A stretch of 64,000 nucleotides of DNA, taken from assembly GCA_918797485.1 (NCBI GenBank), contig CAKKNE010000002.1, positions 1,454,501 to 1,518,500 on the forward strand, in the 5' to 3' direction. Source of the stretch: Pelagomonas calceolata. Taxonomy: Eukaryota > Sar > Pelagophyceae > Pelagomonadales > Pelagomonadaceae. Positions within the stretch are counted from its first letter, which is position 1; each line of letters opens with the position of its first letter. Below the pieces are notes generated by a model. It had not been told where the DNA came from. It saw only the letters and a program-made list of their open reading frames with translations, and ran no database searches. Shown here one piece after another: positions 57,301 to 64,000 of the stretch. The position numbers and the translations under genes are program-made.

Positions 57301-60300
57301 CCGAGGCGTCTTCGAACAACTCCGACATGTCCGTCACCCCCGATGTGTCCCAAGTGGAGATGTGCCCGTAGGTCGCCTCGGCGGCCGCCGCGTCCGAGAG
57401 CCACGCGGCGACGGCCGTGCGGATGCTGGTGTCGTCCATGGCGTAACCGCTTGGTGCCGAAGGCGAAGCCGTGGGGAGCGAGGAGGGGAGAGACGTTGGC
57501 GACGAAGTCGGATCCAGCGTCATGGAGTCCGCGTGGCCGTACGAATAGCTGACGCCGTAGGAGTAGCTCTTCGCGCTCGACGAGTCCGGGCTCGCAAGCG
57601 TGGGAGTCGGTACCGCCGTGGGAAGAGATGTTGGTGCGGCCGTCGGAGCAGAAGACGGCACGCCGGTCGGATCCAGCGTCATGGAGTCCGCGTGGCCGTA
57701 CGAATAGCTGACGCCGTAGGAGTAGCTCTTCGCGCTCGACGAGTCCGGGCTCGCAAGCGTGGGAGTTGGCGCGGTGCTCGGTACGGCCGTGGGAAGAGAC
57801 GTTGGCGCGGAGCTCGGTACCGTCGTGGGAAGATACGTTGGCGCGGAGCTCGGCACCGCCGTGGGAAAATACGTTGGCGCGGTGCTCGGCACCGCCGTGG
57901 GATCAGGAGACGTTGGCGCGTAGCTCGGCACCGCCGTGGGAAGAGACGTTGGCGCGGAGCTCGGTACCGCCGTGGGAAAATACGTTGGCGCGGAGCTCGG
58001 CACCGCCGTGGGAAAATACGTTGGCTCGGAGCTCGGCACCGCCGTGGGATCAGGAGACGTTGGCGCGTAGCTCGGCACCGAGGTCGGTACCGACGTCGGC
58101 GCGAACGACGAGGTCGGTACCGGCGTCGGCGCGGGCGACGGGGCAAGCGTCGGTCCCGGCGACGGCCCCTGCGCGACAAGGCGGTTGGTGTCCGTGAGGT
58201 TGACCGTGACGTTGGTGTACGCCCCCTTCGTGTGCTGCTCGAGGATCGCGAACGAGCCCGGGGTGTTGTATATGCGCAGGCCGAACAGCTCTCCCTGGGG
58301 CGCCTTTCTGCCGTACTCGAAGATCCGGGCGTCGTTCTCCCACTCGTCGATCCGCGCCCAGAGGCAGATGGACCGCGGCTGGTCTCCGGAGATGGGCTTC
58401 GTCACGTTCTTGGGCAGCTCGATGTACTTGCTGTTGTTGAGCGCCACCGCGTCGCCCGCGGGGCCGTCGCGCGCCTCGGTCTGCCGCAGCTCCGCGGCAA
58501 CCATCGTGGAATTCGGAACGTTAGGTTGATCGGGCCTCCATGCCTTGCCGTGGTATCTCGACGTGTGCGCGTCGTCCAGCTTGCCGTGCGTCATCGGATA
58601 GTACGCCACGAGGTCGTACTCGTACTCGTGCGTCGTCGGCGCAGGCGTGATCGTCGGCGCCGGGGTCGGCACCGGCGACGGCGCCGGGCTTGGAAGCGGC
58701 GTCGGCGCGCCGCTGGGTAGCGAGGACGGCAGCGGCGTCGGCTGGGAGCTCGGAAGATACGTTGGCGCGCCCGTGGGTAGTTGCGACGGCGCGGCCGTCG
58801 GCATCGAAGACGGCAACGGGGACGGCCCCGGACTTGGCAGCGACGTCGGCGCGGCCGTCGGCGTCGAAGACGGCAACGGGGACGGCGCCGGACTTGGCGG
58901 CAACGTCGGCGCGGCCGTCGGAGCAGAAGACGGCAGAGCGGTCGGCAGCGTCGTCGGGACGGTCGTCGGCGTCGACGAGGGTAGCGGCGACGGCGCCGGG
59001 CTCGGCAACGGGGACGGCGCCGGACTTGGCAGCGGCGTCGGTGCGGCCGTCGGCGTCGAAGACGGCAACGGGGACGGCGCCGGACTTGGCAGCGGCGTCG
59101 GCGCGGCCGTCGGAGCAGAAGACGGGACGCCGGTCGGCAGCGTCGTCGGGACGGTCGTCGGCGTCGACGAAGGTAGCGGCGACGGCGCCGGGCTCGGCGG
59201 CACGGTGGGCACCGAGCTCGGCACGGCCGTCGGCGGCCAGGTGATGTCGTCGAAGAGGAGCCCGATTTGCGGCGCGGTCAGAGCCGTCGAGTAGACGTAG
59301 ATCTCGTCCACGGCGCCCGAGAGGGTCGCCGCCCCCGCGGCGTCCGCGCCGAAGCGCAGCGCGTTCGCGTCCCCCGTTTCGAGCACCACGCGGCTCCTCT
59401 GCCACGCGGTCTGACCGTCGAAGTACAGGGTGAGGTTCCCCTTCCCCCCGCGCGACGGCCCGTCGTAGGTCAGGCAGTAGTGGTGCCAGTCGGAGCCGGC
59501 CCCGAGGGGCACGGCGACGCGGTAGCCGCCGGCGACGATCTCCAGCACGCCGTCCTTGGTCCCGGCGCGCAGGCCGAAATGCTGCTTTAGCGCCTCGTTG
59601 TAGCCGTATGTCGGCGACGACGTCGTCGGCGCGGCGGTCGTCGGAGCGGCGGTTGTCGGCGCTGGCGTTGTCTTCGATGTCGGCGCAGGCGTCGGACAGT
59701 TGCCTTGCGTGACGCCGCACGACGTCGACTCGCACTGGGTGTTGCCGAACGCGTAGTCCAGGTCCACGCCGTCGTCCACGCACCAGCCGAGGTCCTGGTC
59801 GAAGGCCGAGGCGCTGCTGAACATGGCGTACATCCTTGTGACGCCGGAGGTGTCCCACGCGCCGATGTCCTGGTTAAAGGCCGAGGCGTAGCCGAACATG
59901 GAGTACATCGTTGTGACGCCGGAGGTGTCCCATGCGCCGATGTCTTGATTAAAGGCCGCGGCAATGTAGAACATCCTGTACATCGTTGTGACGCCGGAGG
60001 TGTCCCACGCGCCGATGTCCTCGTTGAAGGACGAGGCATCTTCGAACAGCTCCTCCATGTCCGTCACGCCTCCAGTCTCCCACGTCGAGATGTGGCCGTA
60101 CGTCGCCTCGGCGGCCGTCGCGTCCGAGAGCCACGCGGCGACTGCCAATCGGATGCCAACGTCGCTCATCGGGCCGCCGCCGCACGTCAGAGCAGCTGCT
60201 GGAAGAATACCGCACGACGTCGACTCGCACTGGGTGTTTTCGAACGCTCTGTACGGGTTCACGTCGTCGTCCAGGCACCAGCCGAGGTCCTGGTCGAAGG

Positions 60301-63300
60301 CCGAGGCGGAGTAGAACATGTAATCCATCATTGTGACGCCGGAGGTGTCCCAAGCGCCGATGTCCTCGTTGAAGGACGCCGCGGCAGTGTTGCAAGCATT
60401 TGCTGTACCTCCGCAAAACAAATACGACATGTCCGTCACCCCTGATGTCTCCCACGTCGAGATGTGGCCGTACATCGCCTCGGCGACCGCCGCGTCGTCG
60501 AACCACGCAGTGACGGCCGTTCTAATCATCGTGTCGTCCATGAAGTAGCCGCTCGCAGAACCGTCGAGCCGCCGGCGCGCCGCCGCGCTCGAGTCCGAGT
60601 ACGAGTACGAGTAGGACGACGCGCCGCACGTAATGTAGTGGCACGCGCCGTGGCTCAATTTCTTTTCCTCAATAAGAGCGCCCGCGGCGTCGCGGAGCGT
60701 GTACGTTTCCGTGGCGAGGCTGCAGCGGATGGATGTAGTCTCGGACCAGGCGTGGTACGCCGTGAAGTTGTACGTCGCCACGCAGTCGTCGCACGACGTG
60801 CAGCCGACGCCCGCCCGGATCGACCCGTCGGCGAGGCACCGGTACCAGCCCTCCCCGTCGCAGGCCTCGTCGGCCCCGCCGTACTCGAACAGGTAGCCCC
60901 CGGCCCACGAATCTACGCGTGCCAGTACACAGATAGTGCGGTCGTAGTCGCGGCCGATGTCCTCCGTAACAGCCGCCGGCAGCTCGAGGAAGCCGGCGTC
61001 GCCGACGAGTAGCGCGCCGCCGCGGTCCTTGCCGACCGGCTGGACGGCCGCGGCCGGCGACTCGCCGAGGAGCCAGGCGTGGTGCGCGCCGGCGGCGTCC
61101 CTCAGGCCGTCGTCGAACGGATAGTAGGCCACCAGCGAGCCCTCGAAGAAGTCGCCGGTCGGCGCGTCCGTCACCGTCGGCGCCGCCGTCACGTCGTCGT
61201 AGAGGACGGCGACGGCCGACGCGTCCAAAGCGCTCGCGTAGATGTAGACCTCGTCGAGGGAACCGCTGAGCGGGCGATTGTACGTGGCGTCGGTGCCTAG
61301 GCGCATGGCCGTCCCTTCCGGCGCAGTGTCCAGGAGCACGTTCTCGGCGGCCCACTGCTTGTCGCCGTCGAAGTAGAAAGTAAGATCCGAGTTGCCGCCT
61401 CGACTGGGCCCGTCATACGTGAGACAGAAGTGATGGAACTCTCGCCAGTCGATGCGGCGGCCCAGGTCCACGATTTGCCTCCCGCCTACGATCTCGAGCT
61501 GGCCCTCGACAGTTCCGGCGCAGAGGCCAAATGTCTGCTCCGCAAACTCTACCGCGTGGTGCGCTTCCGTCGCAGCTTCGGCCGAGTACGAGTACGAGTA
61601 GGATCCGGCGAGGCGGCGTCGCCGCCTCGAAGCCGACGAACCGCCGTACGAGTAGGAGTAAGAGTAGGACATCGCGGCCCCGGTGGCGTCCTCAGCCCCC
61701 CGTGCGCAGTAATCGGTCACCCAGGTGCCGTCGCAGTTCGCCTCCTCGATGAACGCGACGCAGTCATACTTGGACCGGTCCTCGCCATAGGATTGGATGG
61801 AGTAGCGCAGCACGAAATTCTCCGGGCAGCACCCCTGTGATGCGACCTCCTCCAACGTCGTGGCGCCATTGCAGTTGGCGAATTCGCAACCGTAGCAATA
61901 CGTGCAGCAGCTTGCGCCGTCGCCGCCGCTGCTGGTAACCTGCGAACCGTCGCCGCCGTAGTAGAACAAGCACCCACCTTTCCACTCGTCGATACGCGCC
62001 CACAAACACACAGTCCGGTCGGCGTCGCCGAGCACGTCCTGCGTCGCTTCCGGTGGCAAAGTGACGGAGTCCCGGCGTTCCGCGTCCAGCACGATCGCCG
62101 ATCCACCGTCCCGGCCCTCGGTCGCGGCCATGGTCGAGGGCATGCCATTCCAGCTGTTATAGGCGTCTTGCGTCGCCCCGTCGACGAACGGATAGTACGC
62201 CACGAGCGTGCCCTCGAACCAGTGGCTCGTCGGCACAGGCGTGACCGTCGGCGCCGCGCTCACGCTGCCGTAGAGCACCTCAATGGCCGACGCGTCCAGC
62301 GCGCTCGCGTAGATGTAGGCCTCGTCGAGGGCGCCGCTGAGCGGGCGTTCGTACGTGGCGTCGCTGCCGAGGCGCATGGCCGTCCCTTCCGGCGCAGTGT
62401 CCAGGAGCACGTTCTCGGCGGCCCACTGCTTGTCGCCGTCGAAGTAGAAAGTAAGATCCGAGTCGCCGCCTCGACTGGGCCCGTCATACGTGAGACAGAA
62501 GTGATGGAACTCTCGCCAGTCGATGCGGCGCCCCAGGTCCACGATTTGCCTCCCGCCTACGATCTCGAGCTGGCCCTCGACGTTTCCGGCGCAGAGGCCA
62601 AATGTCTGCTCCGCAAACTCTACCTCGTCTGCGCCGCACCACAAGCCGCCGCCAGCTAAGCACTCACTTTGGCTGGTACAAGTGCCGCACTCATCCTTTT
62701 GAGTTTCGTCGTTGGATGCGCACGACCCGGTAATGTAACACGCACTGCACGAGTCGCACGGGTTGGTGGCAGTTTCGGCCGAGTACGAGTACGAGTAGGA
62801 TCCGGCGAGGAGGCGTCGCTGCCTCGACGCCGACGAACCGCCGTACGAGTAGGAGTAAGAGTAGGATATCGCGCCCCCGGTGGCCGCATCCGATCCTGCG
62901 CCGCACCACAAGCCGCCGCCAGCTAAGCACTCACTTTGGGAGGAACAAGTGCCGCACTCATCCTTTTGAGTTTCGTCGTTGGATGCGCACGACCCGGTAA
63001 TGTAACACGCACTGCACGAGTCGCACGGGTTGCTGGTCCCCTGCGAACCGTCGCCGCCGTAGTAGAACAAGCACCCACCTTTCCACTCGTCGATACGCGC
63101 CCACAAACACACAGTCCGGTCGGCGTCGCCGAGCACGTCCTGCGTCGCCTCTGGGGGCAGCGTGACGGCAGCTCCGTGGTCCAGGGCGATCGCCGATCCA
63201 CCGTCTCGGCCCTCGGTCGTGGCCATGGTCTCGGGCGTGCCGTCCCAACCCTGATAGATGTCATGCGTCGTCCCGTCGGCAAAATCGTAGTAGGCGATGA

Positions 63301-64000
63301 GGCTTCCCTGGAACCAGTGGCTCGTCGGCGCAGGCGAGACGGTCGGCGCGATCGACGGAAGGGCGGTCGGCCGCGCGGTCGTCGGAATACCGGTAGGCAC
63401 GTTCGTCGGCTGTGGGCTGGGCAGAGGCGTCGGAGGCCCCGTGGGCACGGACGTCGGAAGGGCCGTGGGCACGGCCGACGGCGGCGGGCTGATGATGCCG
63501 TAGAGCACGCCGACCTGCCAGGCGTCCAGCGCGTCCTCGTAGACGTACACCTCGTCCACGGCGCCATCTAGCGTTTTGGAGCCCTGGACGTCCGCGCCGA
63601 TGTACAGCGGCGAGCCGAGGCTCGTGTTGACGGTCGCTTTCCAGGTATCCTCCGCGACGCCGTCCACGTAAAAGGTCACGTTTCTCGGCCGGCCTTTCTC
63701 TTTCGGGACCGCGGCGTACGTCACGCAGTAGTGGTGCCACGTCTTCTCCCAGAGCCGATGCCATGGCGGAGAGCCGCTGTCGCTGTCGAACGTGAGGCGG
63801 CGATCGCGTCGAGAGTTCGCGTAGCTGTAGGAATAGCTGCCGCCGTAGGAGGGGCTCTTCGCGCTCGACGAGTCCGCGTAGCTGTACGAATAGCTGCCGT
63901 CGTAGACTGAGCCCATCGTCGGTCCCGGCGACGGCCCCTGCGCGACAAGGCGGTTGGTGTCCGTGAGGTTGACCGTGACGTTGGTGTACGCCCCCTTCGG
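45302..64000 (-). CDS. giant multidomain adhesion/polycystin-like membrane protein, N-terminus beyond the window
   Basis: One frame runs without stop or intron from the right edge (64000) to the stop at 45302, at least 6,232 codons. In protein order: Ser-Tyr tracts and polybasic sites; at least six LamG/concanavalin-like domains (W-H-H-Y-C-V-T-Y and D-E-V-Y-V-Y signatures) with Cys-rich inserts; BspA/DUF285 modules ([14 protein letters not shown] type) at 60540-59705 and 57440-55260; Pro-Thr repeat linkers; a Cys-rich WSC/PAN-like block at about 54900-54400; Calx-beta-like domains (about 52700-51500); PKD/REJ-like domains (51450-49500); a GAIN-like region and GPS motif (48210-48085); about five membrane helices (48030-46320); and a 330-residue charged cytoplasmic tail. 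The LamG, REJ and GPS order resembles polycystin-1 and adhesion receptors. Surface adhesion or sensing is inferred. Confidence 0.85.
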   Translation of the reverse strand, partial: PKGAYTNVTVNLTDTNRLVAQGPSPGPTMGSVYDGSYSYSYADSSSAKSPSYGGSYSYSYANSRRDRRLTFDSDSGSPPWHRLWEKTWHHYCVTYAAVPKEKGRPRNVTFYVDGVAEDTWKATVNTSLGSPLYIGADVQGSKTLDGAVDEVYVYEDALDAWQVGVLYGIISPPPSAVPTALPTSVPTGPPTPLPSPQPTNVPTGIPTTARPTALPSIAPTVSPAPTSHWFQGSLIAYYDFADGTTHDIYQGWDGTPETMATTEGRDGGSAIALDHGAAVTLPPEATQDVLGDADRTVCLWARIDEWKGGCLFYYGGDGSQGTSNPCDSCSACYITGSCASNDETQKDECGTCSSQSECLAGGGLWCGAGSDAATGGAISYSYSYSYGGSSASRQRRLLAGSYSYSYSAETATNPCDSCSACYITGSCASNDETQKDECGTCTSQSECLAGGGLWCGADEVEFAEQTFGLCAGNVEGQLEIVGGRQIVDLGRRIDWREFHHFCLTYDGPSRGGDSDLTFYFDGDKQWAAENVLLDTAPEGTAMRLGSDATYERPLSGALDEAYIYASALDASAIEVLYGSVSAAPTVTPVPTSHWFEGTLVAYYPFVDGATQDAYNSWNGMPSTMAATEGRDGGSAIVLDAERRDSVTLPPEATQDVLGDADRTVCLWARIDEWKGGCLFYYGGDGSQVTSSGGDGASCCTYCYGCEFANCNGATTLEEVASQGCCPENFVLRYSIQSYGEDRSKYDCVAFIEEANCDGTWVTDYCARGAEDATGAAMSYSYSYSYGGSSASRRRRRLAGSYSYSYSAEAATEAHHAVEFAEQTFGLCAGTVEGQLEIVGGRQIVDLGRRIDWREFHHFCLTYDGPSRGGNSDLTFYFDGDKQWAAENVLLDTAPEGTAMRLGTDATYNRPLSGSLDEVYIYASALDASAVAVLYDDVTAAPTVTDAPTGDFFEGSLVAYYPFDDGLRDAAGAHHAWLLGESPAAAVQPVGKDRGGALLVGDAGFLELPAAVTEDIGRDYDRTICVLARVDSWAGGYLFEYGGADEACDGEGWYRCLADGSIRAGVGCTSCDDCVATYNFTAYHAWSETTSIRCSLATETYTLRDAAGALIEEKKLSHGACHYITCGASSYSYSYSDSSAAARRRLDGSASGYFMDDTMIRTAVTAWFDDAAVAEAMYGHISTWETSGVTDMSYLFCGGTANACNTAAASFNEDIGAWDTSGVTMMDYMFYSASAFDQDLGWCLDDDVNPYRAFENTQCESTSCGILPAAALTCGGGPMSDVGIRLAVAAWLSDATAAEATYGHISTWETGGVTDMEELFEDASSFNEDIGAWDTSGVTTMYRMFYIAAAFNQDIGAWDTSGVTTMYSMFGYASAFNQDIGAWDTSGVTRMYAMFSSASAFDQDLGWCVDDGVDLDYAFGNTQCESTSCGVTQGNCPTPAPTSKTTPAPTTAAPTTAAPTTSSPTYGYNEALKQHFGLRAGTKDGVLEIVAGGYRVAVPLGAGSDWHHYCLTYDGPSRGGKGNLTLYFDGQTAWQRSRVVLETGDANALRFGADAAGAATLSGAVDEIYVYSTALTAPQIGLLFDDITWPPTAVPSSVPTVPPSPAPSPLPSSTPTTVPTTLPTGVPSSAPTAAPTPLPSPAPSPLPSSTPTAAPTPLPSPAPSPLPSPAPSPLPSSTPTTVPTTLPTALPSSAPTAAPTLPPSPAPSPLPSSTPTAAPTSLPSPGPSPLPSSMPTAAPSQLPTGAPTYLPSSQPTPLPSSLPSGAPTPLPSPAPSPVPTPAPTITPAPTTHEYEYDLVAYYPMTHGKLDDAHTSRYHGKAWRPDQPNVPNSTMVAAELRQTEARDGPAGDAVALNNSKYIELPKNVTKPISGDQPRSICLWARIDEWENDARIFEYGRKAPQGELFGLRIYNTPGSFAILEQHTKGAYTNVTVNLTDTNRLVAQGPSPGPTLAPSPAPTPVPTSSFAPTSVPTSVPSYAPTSPDPTAVPSSEPTYFPTAVPSSAPTYFPTAVPSSAPTSLPTAVPSYAPTSPDPTAVPSTAPTYFPTAVPSSAPTYLPTTVPSSAPTSLPTAVPSTAPTPTLASPDSSSAKSYSYGVSYSYGHADSMTLDPTGVPSSAPTAAPTSLPTAVPTPTLASPDSSSAKSYSYGVSYSYGHADSMTLDPTSSPTSLPSSLPTASPSAPSGYAMDDTSIRTAVAAWLSDAAAAEATYGHISTWDTSGVTDMSELFEDASGFNDDIGPWDTSGVTSMVEMFQDASSFNQDIGGWNVEAVVDMEEVFQNAALDQDLGWCVNDEVHLLDAFDGTLCASTSCGILPAAALKCGGGPMSDVGIRLAVAAWLSDATAAEATYGHISTWDTSGVTDMSELFEDASGFNDDIGPWDTSGVTSMVEMFQDASSFNQDIGGWNVEAVVDMEEAFQNSALDQDLDWCVADVVNLRDAFDGTPCDSTSCGVYYSAALRCGGTPMSDVSIRAAVSAWVSDATAAEAAYGHISTWETGGVTDMSELFCVSDYCDYRNGGASSFNDDISAWNTTSVTTMVAMFWEASSFDQAISGWRVNKVTDMGLMFRDASSFNNNIGAWKTSLVTNMGDMFQSAAAFNQPIGDWSVGAVTNMKDMFEEASNFNQDISGWSVESVEDMEQMFWGASAFDQDLGWCVDDDVSLEKAFEDAPCELTSCGVNWAAAVSCGGSGPGKLDDSTIRTAVTAWLWNLVAAEAAYGHISTWETGGVTDMQELFCVSDYCEYRNGGASSFNDDISAWNTTSVTTMRSMFREASAFDQPIGGWRVNKVRDMEKMFRDASSFNNSIGAWETSLVTNMMDMFEFAAAFNQPIGDWSVGAVTNMRDMFEEASNFNQDISGWSVEGVEDMEQMFYRASAFDQDLGWCVDNDVSLSEAFEDALCESTSCGVTQGNCPTPAPTPAASPSLAPTPVPTLVPSSAPTSLPTAVPSFAPTPTLASPDSSSAKSYSYDSGYSYGPAPAPAASHEDSSSSSAKSYSFSYEKSHSHGGSYSYDPDSSSAKSPSYGGSYSYSYVYTYWGTGNGWCSSDLDELIGSTSDASACWTMCENTYADLVAIDWTPDGECWCQDDCQCMEDSFDDDIHLITGSSIATLPNECVSACPAEEAAFQDCLSKQQSLDDDFFAGGDDDDFSPNTCDDVQQHLSNGECEGPAVCQTEYQAWVECHYEDMAQRFLGLTCDLSCSGNLGSYSYGPSHGDSYSYGPAPAPAASHEDSSSSSAKSYSFSYEKSHSHGGSYSYSYGSSTNSRRTRRLTLDGENGENAENGASGGGGTTAVQPKWHGLWEQTWHHYCVTYAAVPKEKGRSRNVTFYVDGVLEKTWKATVNTSLGSPLYIGADVQGSHTLRGAVDEVYVYEDALDAWQVGVLYGIISPPPTAVPTSPPTALPTPLPSSAPSAAPTSVPTTPPTSTPTAPPSPVPSSLPTAPPTSAPTSLPTAAPTGAPTGAPTPVPSPMPTTSAPSVSPFPTVAPTYETWPPTGLPTSPPTGAPTSAPTELPSPVPTTAVPTSRPSAPPTAAPTPATPEPTATPTTFAPTQLLIAAAGTLGVEALPGACADPAFLAGYAAALAGAMCVPGVDVRVADCAAADGAAAEGAAARRLEDAAPATPAPAPAPTARPAPAPTTARPTPAPSTAAPAPAPTSAVPTTTPSAAPSATFAPTAVARKDLVYEVRLAYADVDAGFQDRGGQAFADEVEACVVKSVEAGNFSKALAARGIGGRVVAVGEVLLFRTLEPSPVPSLAPTTAGYRLAGFEVVPPADFAEASVSLDVKLVVKPLLVELAAESVPREDVEVKLRAYGAASNALRFYDEDPADPGYALASDPGSASATKIIPAGTTTLKVMVGALRDRINNGASFSQSVDVSLDSIDPNYACCRFLETFGVDVIDVDESLISAGKFLSKIPPVTSGNVPLKRDENAATYVYTLALTSMPFAPVRLAVRGDVDAFESIEFDGVANASLTIQPEDWAATRLLSLHVADDNVLEGNRNYQVTVVATSNDTNYDGVTSATLTSVVLEDDVAFATVSGKTLTVGAGVDGPTFSDGYSITLSAPPTADVVVTLGCADPYVYVFPRQLVFSPDDWEPNLVAVNASLRNASDTRSRMATLTHSLSSEDAFFDGLAVSDVEIAVEFSADSVPPPKLELVRFLDGGNGVDVRFDSPTNMVDGAWDVDCATLFEYAEPAFGPGAACQWRNSSALRVTFTAGAALIPFDYTNATDLNSVWLKGGVLQTDLAGATLFAAAQYAEAQTPLHPVAPAISITAPESVGVCDGVVLDARGATGGGSRELTYNWGVLTNWDAETEADLTSVASLEAKLAAADAAGVVNVELGFDDLLAGRPYEFLIAATNFLGVTTTAYATVDKLASPSPGVQFQGAATQTMVRSDPKTLKLDVALPNLTCTDMNVSSATLGFAWRAWRLEGAEWGDASPELSRAAVAEYTANPVSCRLPVDTLRAGATYMFRATVGFADTMTINTSATATVVVGAQDLVASILGGVEQAVAIGDDVELDGSESYDPDENEAEGPLAYAWTVARVLDDGSREDAPALLGAVDATSAILAFVPDTTGGWLGDTTYEFALTVSRGARSAAYAILVKVSSDRFMPRATVTDFDEGLKYNPTADTFAAIYFEATSPDPGRSCCDSAWEVEGAAACLPEDEGCLLGKAADAASPMLVQLGATRANTVYRLKLTVTDGIGSTSSTVVSLTTNGPPTSGTLAVTPYRGMALTTEFEFLLDGWSDDADDYPLTYTYGYRQQRRTMRTASGYKPEQLVPLVADQYASAWFVTTLPQAKNVNISCVGRTFDRYLSYAEVQQPARVDELVISTEDLTELADDLLSSSLDTSDGEASLSLISNVASVLGTTPKSVNGTEVEKTPEELAAETALIDNLFAATLSAASLVGTGTSAAATTQVLSTVSTLSANPEALSEDSQTGALDLLDNVVGGSAETGIDPDAAASTAAAVSSLLDASLFSAPAEGAGEDAAASKAALGGQMAGTVGALATGMVANAFGGQSFPLSTPNLELSASRTDCGTRDVFGGGFGLGAGKGGVTGMPSSAMDAAGGGSCDEAQRRRGRARRRLQDGDIADVDVKVAQMKNVYASDADRTNSDLVQIEMGASGKTVKVEGLEEPIVLEIKLETADPLLTACAAFVERPDGSKAPGYYRDGDRCVACGDSGMCEATDATSNGNSTTKEDNVRHGKCLNSSQILKLDCNSSVVEFNCSLPQFIEFPPDELHPEGSNRTFYAPKVTGEGEPLAVTVTCPGRVPECKFWDANVSDWAGDGCTVASYTNSSIMCECTHLTDFAGATGDVGSTAGSVVEMGLALSLTDLLNSLTVLITLLLALALFAALWARGVMDDKADERDRHALREAVLPGDTVKKEPTKISRTTERVALAAAFRTKERRPWLLTPSVFKAYARQAMPVKRYAATALHGFVTAMRREHKILQIFHLPDGNYTRAERVTVLAVLIFATLAANALFLSVAPPFTIGGTEASIHNAPHRPTTHVAKVAYSSIAAMFSTFFYLGFAFLFSKTGEKNSDVDHFLGVDPGNLARENRVRVRKRRRVLDALAALDHARDAQKAVFHDLAEELQRLHHFAKDGDLGEARALTSQEHHEFSQLCVSKRASAAEEVKRCEGELKRAELAFKNFSKECKERRDRAHKATLEPPSTLWQKVKHKVLPPKPPPVHCLTLDERALIEAEDEELKKLPKLARLLYQQFVSPMKDAVKDHTSAGWSPHLNAPIYVLALLVILGCALYVFLFTIQINKCGGCERHNDMFHDPSTKLPRWANTTWAIDENLCRKPAEDDLAFAPCDPDLCLEEQQRCLALPKRKRGDVPCPVSCPVAPETCPHTLAHYCGPSGGNKGSMAWLEAALLSIVLALFISNTISIFMSKGVVPMLARAVLNKQAGPSATFEEERKQEEDLQDADAAYMATFQPEVKEPPTPKRTALQMLIDRVDARARKIRVELAEEAARRDPTIDDVIEVTPSKREVSSEEDEPIYTPGRGAKARANRRRLRLEAEARKRALEEELARLPPGTDPWVKIAPLALGNLRLNLAPAAQAAEAWPRPDAYSASRGDKRPRVWKCPCGAKVRFALRGDHLRYDCASFRESLEGAAGKWLAAHDPAESDDVVVECAAAGEVSPGAALCALAVSRRDGPDAAHKKLEQLDYRDEMELAAEVTGADDLLERWRSGRPLRRRVKRSRTTRRLLSPTGDDVQKPRAELPPVRGGRVQPL
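46310..48210 (-). other. GPS motif and membrane region of the giant protein
   Basis: [16 protein letters not shown]...[11 protein letters not shown] is a full GPS (GAIN autoproteolysis) motif with the cleavable H-L-T. It is followed by helix 1 [22 protein letters not shown], helix 2 [21 protein letters not shown], helix 3 [19 protein letters not shown], a long charged coiled loop, helix 4 [21 protein letters not shown], a Cys-rich ectodomain loop, and helix 5 [19 protein letters not shown]. The count and loops resemble the first part of the polycystin-1 membrane region without its PLAT domain. Confidence 0.75.
53330..53830 (-). repeat. Pro-Thr repeat linker of the giant protein
   Basis: Alternating P-T-x-x-P units ([18 protein letters not shown] type) fill about 165 residues between the Calx-beta side and a LamG domain. 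DNA of the linker is a GTCGGCGC-type short-period repeat. Confidence 0.8.
55260..57440 (-). repeat. BspA/DUF285 repeat array 2 (four modules)
   Basis: Four modules each start with S/T-I-R-x-A-V-x-A-W and [10 protein letters not shown], continue with F-N-x-D-I-x-x-W-x-T/V-x-x-V-x-x-M-x-x-M-F units, and end D-Q-D-L-x-W-C-V-x-D-x-V-x-L and STSCG with conserved Cys. The two left-hand and two right-hand modules are near-duplicates at DNA level (for example 56740-56960 and 57160-57380), so expansion is recent. Confidence 0.9.
57440..58150 (-). repeat. Pro-Thr/Ser repeat linker with P-T-x-x-P-S-S-x-P-T units
   Basis: [21 protein letters not shown]-type units of 10-12 residues repeat with little divergence. 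A 135-bp block with the [11 protein letters not shown] tract occurs twice (57516-57596 and 57676-57756). Confidence 0.85.
58148..58230 (-). repeat. 83-bp block duplicated at the right window edge
   Basis: Identical to 63917-63999 ([25 protein letters not shown] coding block). The match is cut by the window end, so the full duplication is longer, with an offset of 5,769 bp. Confidence 0.9.
58640..59230 (-). repeat. Pro-Thr/Ser repeat linker
   Basis: [22 protein letters not shown] units of 21-22 residues are repeated about eight times with strong DNA similarity (63-66 bp period). Confidence 0.85.
59705..60540 (-). repeat. BspA/DUF285 repeat array 1 (two modules)
   Basis: Two modules of the same type as array 2, with [14 protein letters not shown] units repeated three times in the second. 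Each module closes with D-L-G-W-C and a C-x-S-T-S-C-G motif. Confidence 0.9.
62629..63030 (-). repeat. tandem duplication of a Cys-rich block, 267-bp period
   Basis: The coding block for [27 protein letters not shown] (62629-62763) recurs at 62896-63030 with only a few changes; the period of 89 codons keeps the frame. Confidence 0.9.

Noticed and set aside
57440-59230. Regular short repeats as a CRISPR-like array
   Set aside because: The repeats encode Pro-Thr linkers in frame within one large gene, and there are no unique spacers.

Overview
This window is nuclear DNA of a GC-rich microalga, most likely a pelagophyte stramenopile close to Aureococcus. This rests on four things: bipartite plastid-type leaders with an A-F-A-P-like cleavage motif (VIPP1 homologue; protein at 33826-34947); introns made by short inverted-repeat introner elements, a hallmark of Aureococcus and Micromonas; a peroxiredoxin whose catalytic Cys is a TGA codon, fitting the selenoprotein-rich pelagophytes; and trehalose, TTLL, FkbM, LamG and BspA-type protein families. 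The species call is inference. Genes are tightly packed and mostly arranged in divergent or convergent pairs. Most have no introns or only one.

Layout. 1-6100: edge-truncated unknown gene, small secreted protein, ribosomal protein L32, nucleotidyltransferase, plastid VIPP1/PspA, cupin, small coiled-coil protein. 6500-12670: 2OG-oxygenase-like protein, acidic helical-repeat protein, SET protein, glycosyltransferase with a tandem-repeat intron. 13000-15400: trehalose-6-phosphate phosphatase and a C2H2 zinc-finger protein, divergently transcribed, with a 134-bp inverted repeat just past both 3' ends. 16056-24756: DEAH RNA helicase with three introner introns, TTLL ligase, FkbM methyltransferase, and an AlkB-TrhO fusion. 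24928-36636: UTP4-like WD40 protein, secreted coiled-coil protein with four introner introns, C2/coiled-coil protein, small basic nuclear protein, plastid Tudor-like protein, sulfotransferase. 36792-45225: selenocysteine peroxiredoxin, flavin dehydrogenase, TPR fragment, a lower-GC gene-poor stretch, PRP38-type splicing factor, polytopic membrane protein. 45302-64000: one uninterrupted reading frame of more than 6,200 codons, open at the right edge. It encodes a giant LamG/BspA/PT-repeat/REJ/GPS membrane protein.

Two patterns run across genes. First, an introner family with ends CTGTGTGGAAATC / GATTTCCACACAG sits in coding sequence next to 8-bp target duplications. In each case the element supplies the AG acceptor and the duplicated target supplies the donor (GT or, in several cases, GC). 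Removing one target copy plus the element restores the reading frame. Second, an imperfect palindrome of about 24 bp (GCTAGCGG, two bases, TGTAAGACACTAGC) occurs nine times, always between genes and about 80-270 bp from a start codon, often between divergent genes. It looks like a shared promoter element.

Exon structures were deduced by hand from splice signals, reading frame and family conservation. No alignment or transcript data were available.
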